Source of the DNA: a virus
IMG/VR virus record: IMGVR_UViG_3300006923_002237
Location: 1 to 35,621 of that record
Reading direction: 5' to 3' (one strand)
Length of the DNA stretch: 35,621 nt
Shown here: one piece after another, positions 9,789 to 18,700 of the stretch
Position numbering within the stretch: position 1 is the first letter of the stretch
Layout of the letters: every line of letters begins with the position of its first letter
Program-made: the position numbers and the translations under genes
The notes under the pieces: generated by a model
Databases searched by the model: none
Told to the model about the DNA's origin: nothing
Seen by the model: only the letters and a program-made list of their open reading frames with translations

Positions 9789-10679
9789 ATGGCATTAATA
9801 TTAGAGATAGAAGAATCTAAGACTGAGTTGATATCAGGGATTCCACAGTACTTAACTATATCAACAAATAAGCCGTCAAATGTTTTTTATACACTTGACG
9901 GCTCTACGCCAAATTCAAGTTCTTTGATAGCAGCAAGCAGAGTCGATCTTCCAACCGAAGACAACTCTTTTGTTTTTAAGTGTAGAGCTTATGATGGGTC
10001 AGAATATTCCAGTGAGTTTTCAAAGGAATACAAAGTTACATCTGCATCTTCAAATATAAAGAACACAAGAAAAGGGCACGAAGAAGGAGTTGTTGTTTTA
10101 GAGTATGATCAAGCCGTAAAAGATAGTTTTGGATTTGACGCAGAACAAGAAATAGCACAAGAAATGTCTAAGGTTAGAAACTCTTATGACTTTGTTACAT
10201 CTACTACAAATGATGAAGGAGAGCCTGTACCTTCAACTAAAACATTTATTAACTTTGTAAAAGAGCAAATCATACCTGCCAGACAAGGGCCTGACAGTCC
10301 AAACAATGATAATGTGTATTTTGACCCAAGAGCTCAAGTCATAATGATTGATGGCTTAACACAGGGTAAAATAAACGACCAATCAGTAAGGCTTATAAAT
10401 AGACCTTTTGGTACTTTTAATTATGTTTCAGAGTTCTATACTGAAAACGAGTCTAAATATAAGAATATAATTTCAGGCAATTTAACAAAATATGCTTATG
10501 ATAGTACAACGGGGGAAATAACTTTTTACTATTATGAAAGTCTTGAGTGCCGTTGGATTATTTCCAAGCAAAAAGTTGAACCAAAAAGTTTTAACTTCGG
10601 AAAGACACCAAAAAATAGGAGAGGAGGAAAGTTCGTTTTTCAATGGATTAAAGACCCCGTAATGTCTAAACTGAGGTGA
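9789..10679 (+). CDS. Chitobiase-like-domain protein, possible structural protein
   Basis: Residues 1-85 resemble the chitobiase/beta-hexosaminidase C-terminal (CHB_HEX_C) Ig-like fold, with the tell-tale VFYTLDGSTPNSSS. The rest (about 86-296) has no recognised domain; it contains SYDFVTSTTNDEGEPVPSTK and a C-terminal basic RRGGKFVF segment. Such Ig-like folds decorate phage virions and adhesins, so a virion role is plausible, but the gene sits between SbcC-like and the Fe-S nuclease, among DNA-metabolism genes. GAGGT at 9780 precedes the ATG by a normal distance. The domain call is fair; the function is unknown. Confidence 0.65.
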   Translation: MALILEIEESKTELISGIPQYLTISTNKPSNVFYTLDGSTPNSSSLIAASRVDLPTEDNSFVFKCRAYDGSEYSSEFSKEYKVTSASSNIKNTRKGHEEGVVVLEYDQAVKDSFGFDAEQEIAQEMSKVRNSYDFVTSTTNDEGEPVPSTKTFINFVKEQIIPARQGPDSPNNDNVYFDPRAQVIMIDGLTQGKINDQSVRLINRPFGTFNYVSEFYTENESKYKNIISGNLTKYAYDSTTGEITFYYYESLECRWIISKQKVEPKSFNFGKTPKNRRGGKFVFQWIKDPVMSKLR

Positions 10680-10683
10680 AAAT

Positions 10684-11442
10684 ATGATGAAGTTATCAGT
10701 ATCGTCAATTGATACATTTAAAAGTTGTGCAAAAAAATATTATTATAGATATATTGAAAAAGTTAAAATAGAGAGGAAAACTTGGAACTTTACTGAGTTT
10801 GGATCTTGTGCTCACAGGATTCTTGAACTTTTCCATGAAAAGGCTGACCAGTCAACTCCTGAGTCTGAATATCCATCAATAATGAAGACTTGTTTTGTTG
10901 AAGCAGTAAAGGAGTTTAACTTTGCAGTTTTAAGTGAAGATGTGTGGTCTCCAGATGGAAATAAGAAGGGGATTCTTTACTTAAGAGAAATGATGCAAGA
11001 GTACCTAGAACTAATAAGAAAAACAGGCATGCCCAATGTAGTGTCTAATGAGTTAGCATTTCAATTAAAGCTTGAAGAAGGAGCTTTAATAAGAGGTTAT
11101 ATTGATAGAATAGACAAAATAGAAGAAGGTGTCTACAAGGTTATAGATTATAAGACATCTAAGAATCCCAAATATTTAAAAGATTTTCAGCTTCTTGTTT
11201 ATGCAAACGCAATAAGAGAAGTGTATCCTGACACAAAAAAGGTTATAGGTTCTTTTATGTTGCTAAAACATGACTTCAAAGAAGTTGAATATGAGTTTAC
11301 AAACTTTGATTTAGATGAATGTATGGACGAAGTAATGAAGAACTTAGATTTAATAAGAGTTGAAAAGAACTGGGTAAAGAAACCTACGAGACTTTGTGAT
11401 TGGTGTGACTACAAAAGCATCTGTATAGAGAAGTGGGCTTAA
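10684..11442 (+). CDS. PD-(D/E)XK nuclease with probable Fe-S cluster (Cas4/AddB/RecB-like)
   Basis: A single-domain RecB-family exonuclease-like protein of 252 residues. The opening LSVSSIDTFKSCAKKYYYRY is typical of this family. The catalytic set appears intact: H44 (GSCAHRILE), D141 (GYIDRID), D155 and K157 (VIDYKTSK), followed by the QLLVYANAI helix. Cysteines C15, C238, C241 and C247 follow the C-(n)-C-x2-C-x5-C pattern that holds a 4Fe-4S cluster in Cas4 and AddB. It probably resects DNA ends beside the SbcCD pair. No CRISPR array or other cas gene is nearby, so it should not be read as part of a CRISPR system. The ATG at 10687 is an equally possible start. Confidence 0.85.
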   Translation: MMKLSVSSIDTFKSCAKKYYYRYIEKVKIERKTWNFTEFGSCAHRILELFHEKADQSTPESEYPSIMKTCFVEAVKEFNFAVLSEDVWSPDGNKKGILYLREMMQEYLELIRKTGMPNVVSNELAFQLKLEEGALIRGYIDRIDKIEEGVYKVIDYKTSKNPKYLKDFQLLVYANAIREVYPDTKKVIGSFMLLKHDFKEVEYEFTNFDLDECMDEVMKNLDLIRVEKNWVKKPTRLCDWCDYKSICIEKWA

Positions 11443-12051
11443 ATGTCTATCATAGCGGTTGAAATGTATGAGGAGCTTATACGTGCTGATTTCGAAACAG
11501 GGCTTGGGGTAGATAAGATTCTAAATAAAATAGAGCCTTTAGTTAATTCTTATTCATATAAGTTTAAGATTGACAACCTAACTCCTGAAGATATAAAGCA
11601 AGAGGTTTATGTCATAATACTAGAGGGTTTAAAGAATTATGATCATAGCAAAAACGTAAAGCTCTCTACATTTTTACACACACATATATTTAACAAGATG
11701 GTTTCTAAGTTTAATACTTCAGTTAAAAAATCTAATAATGCGAATTTTTTAAATGGTAATGGAGATTTTTTCAAGGTCATGCACATAAATGATTTAGGTG
11801 AAAATCCTGATGACTTTTTATCTCTTGATGTAGCATTTAGAAATAGCGAAGAGAATGAGGATTTCTCTTTTTTGGTTGAGGATTTAAAGCAAACTTTAAT
11901 AGATGAAGAATGGAATGTATTTAAATTAATATTTTTAGAAGGTACGACAATCAGAGAAACTGCACAAAGGCTAAATATTGAAGTTTGGACAGTTTCATCT
12001 ATAATAAAAAGAATAAAGAAAAATGAACGAATCAAGCAGTATTACAGATAA
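11443..12051 (+). CDS. Phage RNA polymerase sigma factor (sigma-70 regions 2 and 4)
   Basis: A 202-residue sigma-like protein. Region 2 is about residues 28-80: LVNSYSYKFKI, then LTPEDIKQEVYVIILEGL, which matches the core-binding/-10-reading helices, and VKLSTFLHTHIFNKM. Region 4 is about 150-198, with an HTH in TIRETAQRLNIEVWTVSSII. Region 1 is absent and the linker is short, as in ECF or phage sigma factors such as T4 gp55 or SPO1 gp28. It would redirect host RNA polymerase to phage promoters, probably middle or late. It begins directly after the preceding stop (TAAATG) and overlaps the next gene by 29 bases. Confidence 0.82.
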   Translation: MSIIAVEMYEELIRADFETGLGVDKILNKIEPLVNSYSYKFKIDNLTPEDIKQEVYVIILEGLKNYDHSKNVKLSTFLHTHIFNKMVSKFNTSVKKSNNANFLNGNGDFFKVMHINDLGENPDDFLSLDVAFRNSEENEDFSFLVEDLKQTLIDEEWNVFKLIFLEGTTIRETAQRLNIEVWTVSSIIKRIKKNERIKQYYR

Positions 12052-12955
12052 AATAAAAAAGTATATAGCTACAGAGAAGGCGTTATCAGGATCAAACATA
12101 AAGAAGTTAGAAATAATTAACAAGCGATATTCTGTCAGACTTATTAAAAAAGAATTATTATTTATACACTTTGATTTTTCAAAAGTAAAGTTTGATGATC
12201 TAGATGATTGCAGATTCGGAATTAAATTATTCAAACTTTCAAAAAGTGAGTTTTTAAAAAAATACACCAATGAGACAGTCGACCTTCAAAAGATTTTTTT
12301 AAAAATTAAAAAATATGCTGATAATCTGGATATAATAGAGGGGGAGCTTGATGGGTACTATTTTCCTTCATTGTCAGGAAAAGAAATAACCAAAGATGAT
12401 GGATCAATAAAAAAGATATTTTTAAAAAGAATAATGTTTTTACGGTTTCTTCTCTATTCTTCTGCCCTCTCTTGTTTAGAGGGACATGACACAGTAGGCT
12501 TGATAGTAGATAATGTTTTTAAGTATGTTGTTTTCACAGAAGAACCTTTGAAATTCTTTGATAAATTGGAAAATCAATTGCTAGAAATACAATTGAGAAA
12601 ATATAAAAACGTATCTTTGAAAGCAAAAGATATAATCAAGAAAACAAAAGATACTTACATTTTAATATTTGACATTGATAGAGTTGGAAATGAAAAAGTC
12701 AACTCCTTATATGTTGATTTGAGAAACAAAAGAGGTGAAAAAGTATGGGTTAAAAAGAAAAGCATGTTTAACTATCCAGTAGAAAATAAATACTATAAAT
12801 CGTTAAAAATAAAAGGAGGAGATATAGATGATATTAGCGAATTAGACAAAGAAGAATCCTTAATAATATGTAATTTCTCAAGAAGAGAAATGGAATTTAA
12901 TCAAGAGAACATAGTTTGGTTAAAATTCACACTAGACAAAATAATAAATGGTTAA
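12023..12955 (+). CDS. Hypothetical protein (310 aa), overlaps sigma factor gene
   Basis: Not recognised. The protein is lysine-rich with alternating charged and hydrophobic segments. Residues 100-170 include a hydrophobic helix (FLKRIMFLRFLLYSSAL), too charged around it to be a confident membrane span. The C-terminal half looks beta-rich (YILIFDIDRVG, SLYVDLRNKRGEKVWVKKK, ESLIICNFSRREMEF). The 29-base overlap with the sigma gene suggests coupled translation and perhaps a role in transcription, for example as a sigma partner, but nothing in the sequence proves this. Confidence 0.6.
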   Translation: MNESSSITDKIKKYIATEKALSGSNIKKLEIINKRYSVRLIKKELLFIHFDFSKVKFDDLDDCRFGIKLFKLSKSEFLKKYTNETVDLQKIFLKIKKYADNLDIIEGELDGYYFPSLSGKEITKDDGSIKKIFLKRIMFLRFLLYSSALSCLEGHDTVGLIVDNVFKYVVFTEEPLKFFDKLENQLLEIQLRKYKNVSLKAKDIIKKTKDTYILIFDIDRVGNEKVNSLYVDLRNKRGEKVWVKKKSMFNYPVENKYYKSLKIKGGDIDDISELDKEESLIICNFSRREMEFNQENIVWLKFTLDKIING

Positions 12956-12985
12956 TAAATACCAATACAAAAAAGTGGAGAAAAA

Positions 12986-13279
12986 ATGAGTAATGACGAA
13001 TTTTCAGTAAAAATTAATACAAGATCAGAAGAAGAAATGAATGCATGGACACAAGAGTACGTGCGTACATATATGAGTTACGAACAAGAAATTGATCAAA
13101 GACGAGATGAGATTAAAGAATATAGATCTTCTTTTAAAGAATGGGAGAAGGATTTCCTTGAAGACAAGCCTATTCCAAAAAAAGAATTAACACAAGCTGT
13201 TCAAATCTTAAAAAAGAATTTAGATCATAAAATGATATCACAGATGGTAGGATCTATGGAGAAAGTTGTAGAAGGTTAA
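12986..13279 (+). CDS. Small charged helical protein (97 aa)
   Basis: A highly charged, helical protein. The centre (YEQEIDQRRDEIKEYRSSF) is a likely coiled coil, followed by KKELTQAVQILKKNL. The size and helix-turn-helix layout recall small phage or bacterial DNA-binding coiled-coil proteins such as T4 DsbA or GapR, but there is no decisive motif and this is only a hint. GTGGAG is the ribosome site. It is the last gene before a good terminator, so it closes the 4431-13279 transcription unit. Confidence 0.55.
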   Translation: MSNDEFSVKINTRSEEEMNAWTQEYVRTYMSYEQEIDQRRDEIKEYRSSFKEWEKDFLEDKPIPKKELTQAVQILKKNLDHKMISQMVGSMEKVVEG

Positions 13280-13295
13280 TTTATACAAACTAAGA

Positions 13296-13330
13296 GGCAA
13301 AGGGAATCTCCTTTGCCCTTATTATTTTTT
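13296..13330 (+). terminator. Rho-independent terminator
   Basis: A perfect 8-bp stem, GGCAAAGG (13296-13303) with CCTTTGCC (13310-13317), closes a six-base loop and is followed by CTTATTATTTTTT. It ends the unit containing the sigma factor and nuclease genes. The ribosome site of the next gene (GGAGG, 13331) begins just after the T-run. Confidence 0.85.
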
Positions 13331-13339
13331 GGAGGTTTA

Positions 13340-13789
13340 ATGTATAAGATTTTATTTATATGTACTGGTAATTTTTACAGATCTAAGTTCTGTGAAGCTT
13401 TTATGGAAAACGAAGGCAAGGTTTTGAAAATACCAATCAGGACTATGTCTAGAGGGTTTGAGATAAGCCTAGCTAACAAGGTAGCTTCGATATATGGAGA
13501 GACATCTCCTTATACAATTCAAAGGCTTGATCAGTTAGGTATTGATTGCGGAAAGGTAAAGAAAAGAAGAACACCTGTAAGTCAGTATGATATTAATTCA
13601 AATGATATAATAGTAATTATTGATAAAGCAGAACACTCTCCATATATGGAGAACTTTGATTTTCCTGAGAACAAAACAGTTTTTTGGGAAGTAAAGGATA
13701 TAGCTGATTGGACTGCAAAAGAAACGCTTGATGAGTTAGAAAAAAGCTGTCACAAGCTTTCCTTTAAGCTTTGGGGCGAATACTTTTAA
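13340..13789 (+). CDS. Low-molecular-weight protein tyrosine phosphatase-like protein
   Basis: The N-terminal P-loop reads FICTGNFYRS, giving C8 and R14 in the CX5RS arrangement of LMW phosphatases, after a short beta strand (MYKILFI). Residues 100-115 (VFWEVKDIADW) match the position of the general-acid aspartate loop, although the usual DPY is not kept. Length (149) fits the family. A frame extension to 13313 exists, but it lies inside the upstream terminator; GGAGG at 13331 fixes the ATG at 13340. Possible substrates are phosphotyrosine or phosphoarginine proteins, or it may have an arsenate-reductase-like role; the phage function is unknown. Confidence 0.72.
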   Translation: MYKILFICTGNFYRSKFCEAFMENEGKVLKIPIRTMSRGFEISLANKVASIYGETSPYTIQRLDQLGIDCGKVKKRRTPVSQYDINSNDIIVIIDKAEHSPYMENFDFPENKTVFWEVKDIADWTAKETLDELEKSCHKLSFKLWGEYF

Positions 13790-13795
13790 ATTGTT

Positions 13796-13830
13796 GGTGA
13801 CTGTAGTTATTATGGTCGCTTTTTATTTTT
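13796..13830 (+). terminator. Possible weak terminator in a 127-base gap
   Basis: GGTGACT (13796-13802) can pair with GGTCGCT (13814-13820) with three G-U pairs, followed by TTTTTATTTTT. The gap 13790-13916 otherwise shows only a GATAAT (13854-13859) that could serve as a -10 box for the J-domain gene, without a -35. The stem is weak, so confidence is limited. Confidence 0.4.
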
Positions 13831-13916
13831 AAGCTATGTTTGTACAGTTATCTGATAATAATTAAAGAAGTTATAAGAGGTTTTTGTTTTAGTAAATATT
13901 AAAAAGGAAAGTCCCA

Positions 13917-14492
13917 ATGTCAAAGCTATTAACAAATACTAGTCAAAAAGCAGAAAAAGTATTTTTTCAAGTAAAATCTTTAAAGATTGAATATGGCTTA
14001 ATAAAAAAACAAAATGATGAAAACCTTACATCTTTTAGAAAAGCTGTGACAGAGTATGCCAAAGCAAACGGATTACCTTTAGACAATTTGTTTGCTACAG
14101 ATTTCGAGGAACCTGAAGTTTCAGAGTCTGCATTAAAGGTTGAGTTTTCATCTAATTTAAAAAAGCTTTATAAAAAAATAGCTTTCAAGACACACCCTGA
14201 TAAATTAAAAGGGTATCCCGAAGAATACAAAAAAATGATGAGCAAATATCATGAAATGTTATCTGAAGGAATACACTCTAACTGTCCTTCTATTATAATA
14301 GATATAGCTCAAAAGTTAGATTTAGAAGATATAAACTTGGGAGTTGAAGAGTACCTCACACTAGAGGGAGAGAAAGAAGAATTAGAAGAAAAAATAAATG
14401 GCATAAAAAACACCTATGCTTGGATTTGGCAAAAGGCGAATAAAAGCGAAATGATAATAAAAATGTTTTTAGGGGTTCAAGATGAAAAGTAA
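13917..14492 (+). CDS. J-domain (DnaJ-like) co-chaperone protein
   Basis: The core is a J-domain-like segment at about residues 78-117: helix II LKKLYKKIAFKTHPDK with the diagnostic H93-P94-D95, then YKKMMSKYHEML as helix III. The flanks are phage-specific: a helical N-terminus of 75 residues and a C-terminal coiled coil (GEKEELEEKINGIKNTYAWI). There is no Gly/Phe region, zinc centre or substrate domain as in DnaJ. The HPD motif activates Hsp70, so this protein probably recruits host DnaK to a particular phage task. AAAAGGAAAG precedes the start. It overlaps the GIY-YIG gene by 11 bases. Confidence 0.75.
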   Translation: MSKLLTNTSQKAEKVFFQVKSLKIEYGLIKKQNDENLTSFRKAVTEYAKANGLPLDNLFATDFEEPEVSESALKVEFSSNLKKLYKKIAFKTHPDKLKGYPEEYKKMMSKYHEMLSEGIHSNCPSIIIDIAQKLDLEDINLGVEEYLTLEGEKEELEEKINGIKNTYAWIWQKANKSEMIIKMFLGVQDEK

Positions 14493-15012
14493 AAGTTGTG
14501 GACGTTGCAATAGCATAAAAGACATATCTGACTTTAACAAAGACAGATCAAAAAAGGACGGTCTTTATTCCTTTTGTAGAGAATGTCAGAAAATAGTTAA
14601 GAAGAATAGTTATAACAAAATAGGAAGAGAAACTTGCAAAAGAAGATATAAGAGAAGCGTAAAGAGTCAAAAGAATGCAATATATGAGATATCAAATACT
14701 AAGAACAAAAAGACATATATAGGAAAGACTAATGCCTATAAACTTAGAACAAAGAGTCATATTAAGAAATTAAACAAAAACTCTCATTCAAACAAGGACT
14801 TGCAAGAAGACTGGAATATACTTGGAGAAGAAAATTTTAATTTTCGTATTTTAAAAGAATGTGATACTGACAAAGACCTAGAGATATACGAAGCATTAGA
14901 AGCAATAAGAAGGTTGGATAACAATAAAGAGTTATATAATCATAAATTTACATTTACCACTGAAGATTTAGTAAGACTTATAAACATAATAAAAGGAGAA
15001 GAGAAATGTTAA
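14482..15012 (+). CDS. GIY-YIG endonuclease with N-terminal zinc finger
   Basis: The N-terminus is a four-cysteine finger (C6, C9, C32, C35: CGRC and CREC) of the kind found in phage HNH and homing nucleases. The GIY-YIG domain follows: AIYEISN (66-72), YIGKT (79-83), R89 as the catalytic arginine, the H-N-LQ-DW pattern (102-111) and GEENFNF (115-121) with the metal-binding glutamate candidate. This looks like a free-standing homing or repair endonuclease. It overlaps the J-domain gene upstream by 11 bases and the aldolase gene downstream by 7, which means it is translated with them and is not a loose insertion. Confidence 0.82.
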   Translation: MKSKSCGRCNSIKDISDFNKDRSKKDGLYSFCRECQKIVKKNSYNKIGRETCKRRYKRSVKSQKNAIYEISNTKNKKTYIGKTNAYKLRTKSHIKKLNKNSHSNKDLQEDWNILGEENFNFRILKECDTDKDLEIYEALEAIRRLDNNKELYNHKFTFTTEDLVRLINIIKGEEKC

Positions 15013-15608
15013 CTGCAATTGGTGACATCATGAGAGAGGCTCATAAAAGAGGTTGGATTACAACAAGAGATGGAAATATATCATTAAGAAGAAAAGGTAA
15101 AGATTTTATGTATATTACTCCTTCAGGCTGGAGGAAAACAATTATTCATCCTGAACATATAATGAAAGTAAAGTTCACACCTTCTGGGTTTTGTTTGTCT
15201 GAAACTAAAGGTAATCCTTCTGGTGAGTTGTCTATGCATGGTTATTTGCAAAGATATCATGACACAACCAGAGCCGTAGTTCATCTTCATCCGACAAATA
15301 TTGTTGCTGCGATATATGCAGGTTTAGACTTGCAAGAGATAGCAAGTGAATTTCCAGAAGTAAGCAGGTATACTAAAGTTGGACCTTCAGCTCCAATCTT
15401 ACCTGCTACAAGTTGGGACTTGGCTAATAAAACATTTGAGGCTATGACAGAAGAAGATTCAAATGTTGTAAAATATGACATTGTAGGTCAGGCTAACCAT
15501 GGAGTTTGTGCGGTTGGTCCAAATCCTTGGGGTGCATTTGAGCACATAGAAAGATTAGAACATATTTGTCAAATTGTTTTAAAAGGAAGAATGTATAAAG
15601 GTCTCTAA
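15006..15608 (+). CDS. Class II aldolase/adducin-family protein
   Basis: A zinc-dependent sugar-phosphate aldolase or epimerase fold. Residues match L-fuculose-1-phosphate aldolase (FucA) spacing closely: GNIS (23-26), TPSG (38-41), E74 in SGELSMHG, H93 and H95 in VVHLHP, and H165 in ANHGV. FucA uses E73, H92, H94 and H155, so the active site is probably functional. Related enzymes include ribulose-phosphate 4-epimerases and methylthioribulose-phosphate dehydratase; the substrate cannot be told from sequence. A carbon-metabolism gene in a phage suggests an auxiliary metabolic role or use of a sugar in DNA or capsid decoration. A terminator begins at its last codons. Confidence 0.85.
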   Translation: MLTAIGDIMREAHKRGWITTRDGNISLRRKGKDFMYITPSGWRKTIIHPEHIMKVKFTPSGFCLSETKGNPSGELSMHGYLQRYHDTTRAVVHLHPTNIVAAIYAGLDLQEIASEFPEVSRYTKVGPSAPILPATSWDLANKTFEAMTEEDSNVVKYDIVGQANHGVCAVGPNPWGAFEHIERLEHICQIVLKGRMYKGL

Positions 15609-15625
15609 AAAGAACCTTTTTATTT
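15597..15625 (+). terminator. Rho-independent terminator overlapping the aldolase stop
   Basis: AAAGGT (15597-15602) pairs with ACCTTT (15614-15619), extended by TCT/AGA inside after one bulged base, with an AAAA loop and a TTTTTATTT tail. The stem includes the last two sense codons and the stop of the aldolase gene. Confidence 0.7.
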
Positions 15626-15660
15626 AAAATAATAAATTTAAAAAACTTTATAAAATTATG

Positions 15661-15692
15661 TATAACATGTCGGTATGGCTACATGCCGATAT
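15661..15692 (+). promoter_or_regulatory. Candidate promoter with a start-proximal hairpin before the polymerase gene
   Basis: TATAAC (15661-15666), preceded directly by TG, resembles a -10 box. Just after it, bases 15667-15677 pair with 15682-15692 (11 bp with two G-U pairs, loop GCTA), which would put a stable hairpin at or near the 5' end of the mRNA. There is no long T-run, so it is less like a terminator. It could protect the transcript or bind a regulator. AGGAAAGGAGG at about 15711 is the ribosome site of the polymerase gene. Confidence 0.4.
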
Positions 15693-15726
15693 TTAATATT
15701 CTATTACACGTAGGAAAGGAGGAAAC

Positions 15727-18700
15727 ATGGCTAAATCGCCTTTCGTGTCACTGCATAATCATACTGAGTTAGGATCACCCTTAGATGGTATGAATGATGT
15801 ATATAAATTATTTGAACAAGCAAAAACTCTTTCTCATAGAGCTATTGCCATCACAGATCATGGAACACTTACTGCTCACTTTGATGCTTGGAAAGCGTCA
15901 AAACAAACAGGAGTTAAACTTATACCTGGAATTGAAGCTTATTTTGCTCCAGACCTTTCTGTGAGAAAATCTTATCACTTGGTTCTTTTACCAAAAAATC
16001 ATAATGGTTATAAGAATATCTTAAGATTAAATTATGAATCTTACAAAAATCAAGTTTCTGGGTATATGGGGAAAAAGACTCCTAGGATAAGCTGGGAACA
16101 TTTAGAAAAGTTTGGCGAAGATATAATTTGCCTTACGGCCTGTTCTAACGGACCTATTGCAAAAGCTCTTATTGCAGACGGAGATGAAGATGAGGCTTTG
16201 TCTAGACTTGACAGGCTAATTGAAATATTTGGAGATAGGCTGTATTTAGAGTTGCAACCACATAACTTAAAGACAGAAGATGGAAAGGTTGACCAAGTAA
16301 GGCTAAACAATGCTCTGATTAAATATGCAAATGATAAAGGCATAAAATATGTTGCCACATCTGATGCTCATTACTTAGATGCAGATCATGCGAAATATCA
16401 TGATATGATGTTAGCAATAAAAGACAAGAAAGCTGTAGATGATCCTAACAGATTTAGATACGGTGTTCAAGACATGTACTTAAAATCTCATGAAGAAATA
16501 ACTGAGTTTTTTGGAGAAGAAGTAGCTAGTATTGCAATGAAGAATTCTGTAGATATATCAGAAATGTGTGAAGAGCCTTCTTATCTTGAGCCAAAAGGCC
16601 CTAGACTTCCTAGGTTTCCGCTTGAAAAAGAGGCAGACTATGGCGAATTTAAGTCTTGGCACAATAGAGTTGGGTCAGAGGTAGACGAAAACAAAGGATA
16701 TCTTCGGTTCAAATGTATGAAGTCTTTTAAATTAAAGTTTTCATATTTGTCTAAAGAAAAGAAAAGAGAATATTGGAATAGAGTAAAGTATGAGTTATCA
16801 ATATTAGAAGAAAGGAATTTCTCTTCTTATATGTTAATTGTGGCTGACTATATAAACTGGGCAAAGGAAAGCGACATTCCAGTTGGGCCAGGAAGGGGCT
16901 CTGCAGGTGGGTCTTTAGTTTCTTATTTGACAGGGATAACATCTGTAAACCCAATGGATTACGGATTGTTATTTGAAAGATTTCACAATAAAGAAAAGAA
17001 GTCCTTTCCAGATATAGATACAGATTTTGCTGACCCTTCAAAAGTAAAAGAGTATTTAAAAAACAAATATGGAGAAGATAGAGTTGCATCTATTTCAAAC
17101 TGGTCAACATTGTCGCCCAAAGTAATTATAAAAGATGTCGCCAGATCGTTAAGAATAGGTGGAGATAAATCTTCTGCATTTAAGATTGCAAATCATATAA
17201 CTTCAATAATGCCTGATGCAAAAAACATCGAAGACGCAATGAAAAAATCAAAAGAGTTTAAATCTTACATGGAAAGATATCCTAGGTTGTATCAATTTGC
17301 ATCGAAACTTCAAGGTCTAACTAGAAACTGGTCAGTTCATGCTGCAGGAGTTGTAATTTCTGATGAGCCATTATATAACTTTGTTCCTCTTAGAATTGAT
17401 GATTCGGGGCAAACAGTTACTCAGTGGGAAAAGAATAGGTGTGAAGAGAATGGGTTAATAAAAATGGATATCTTGGGATTAAAAACTTTAACAGTCATTG
17501 ACAATGTTTTTAAAAATATAAAGATGACAAAAGGGAAGGTTATAAGTATAGATGATATCCCTATAGATGATGAGGATACTTATAAGATGATCTCATCTGG
17601 TAATAATGCAGGTGTTTTTCAATTAGAGTCAACACTTTCTCCATTGTGTCAAAAGATAAAGCCGTTTAATGTAAGTATGATATCTGACATTAATGCTATG
17701 GGAAGACCCAGTTGTTCTCAAAAAGACAGAAAGGATTATATAAAAAGAAGATTTGGCAAAGAAGAGTCTAAGTTTAGACATGAATCTTTAGAGAATGCTC
17801 TTGGTGATACTTTTGGAGTGTCACTTTATGAAGAGGGAATGATGGCTATAGCAAAGGATTGTGCAGGCTGGGATTTGAATCAAGCTGATGCTTTAAGAAA
17901 GATAACAAAGCTAAAAGGAAAAGATCCAGAACTTGTAATGAAAACAGAGGCTAATTTTCTTGAAGATTGTGTTAGAAAAACAGATATGTCTTTAAGAAAA
18001 GCAAAAGATATCTGGGATAATGAAATAATCCCATTTGGAATGTATGGCTTTAATAAGTCTCATTCTATTTTGTATTCTCATATTTCGGTTTATACAGCTT
18101 GGCTAAAAAGACATTACCCTACAGAGTTTATGTGTGCTTTATTAAACTCTGAGGATCCCAACTCTGATAAGTCTCAAGAGTATATAAATGAATGTTTAAA
18201 GATGAAGATAGAAGTTTTACCTCCAGATATAAATTATAGCAAAGAAAAATATTCAATAAAAGAAGAAGGCGTTATAGTTTCGGGGTTCTCTTGCTTAAAA
18301 GGGTTAGGTTCTAAAGCTTTGCAAGAAATAACATTAAATCAGCCATTTGTTTGTGTTCAGGAATTTCTTTTTAAATGCAATGGTAGAACAGTGGGCAAGA
18401 CTGCGGTACAAGCTTTATCTAAAGCAGGAGCTTTGGATTCTTTTGGAAGAACCAGAAAAGATTTATTTGAAAACTATGCAAAGTATAGAACTAAAATAAA
18501 AGCTGCAGCAAAAAAGAAAAAAGAAATATGTGAGATTGAATTACCTGAATATAATGATGAATGGGATCTTAAAGAGATTTTGATAAATGAAAGTCAAGTT
18601 TTAGGTAGGACTATTTCAGGGCAACTGCATGATGCTTTCAAGGACTTTTTCTCAGATAGTTCAATAGTAACTAGATTAAATCAAGTTGAGCATATGGAAA

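Noticed and set aside
10684-11442. Reading the Fe-S nuclease as part of a CRISPR-Cas system
   Set aside because: No repeat-spacer array and no other cas gene in the window.
13313-13339. Earlier TTG start for the phosphatase-like gene
   Set aside because: It would put the start within the upstream terminator; GGAGG at 13331 fits the ATG at 13340.
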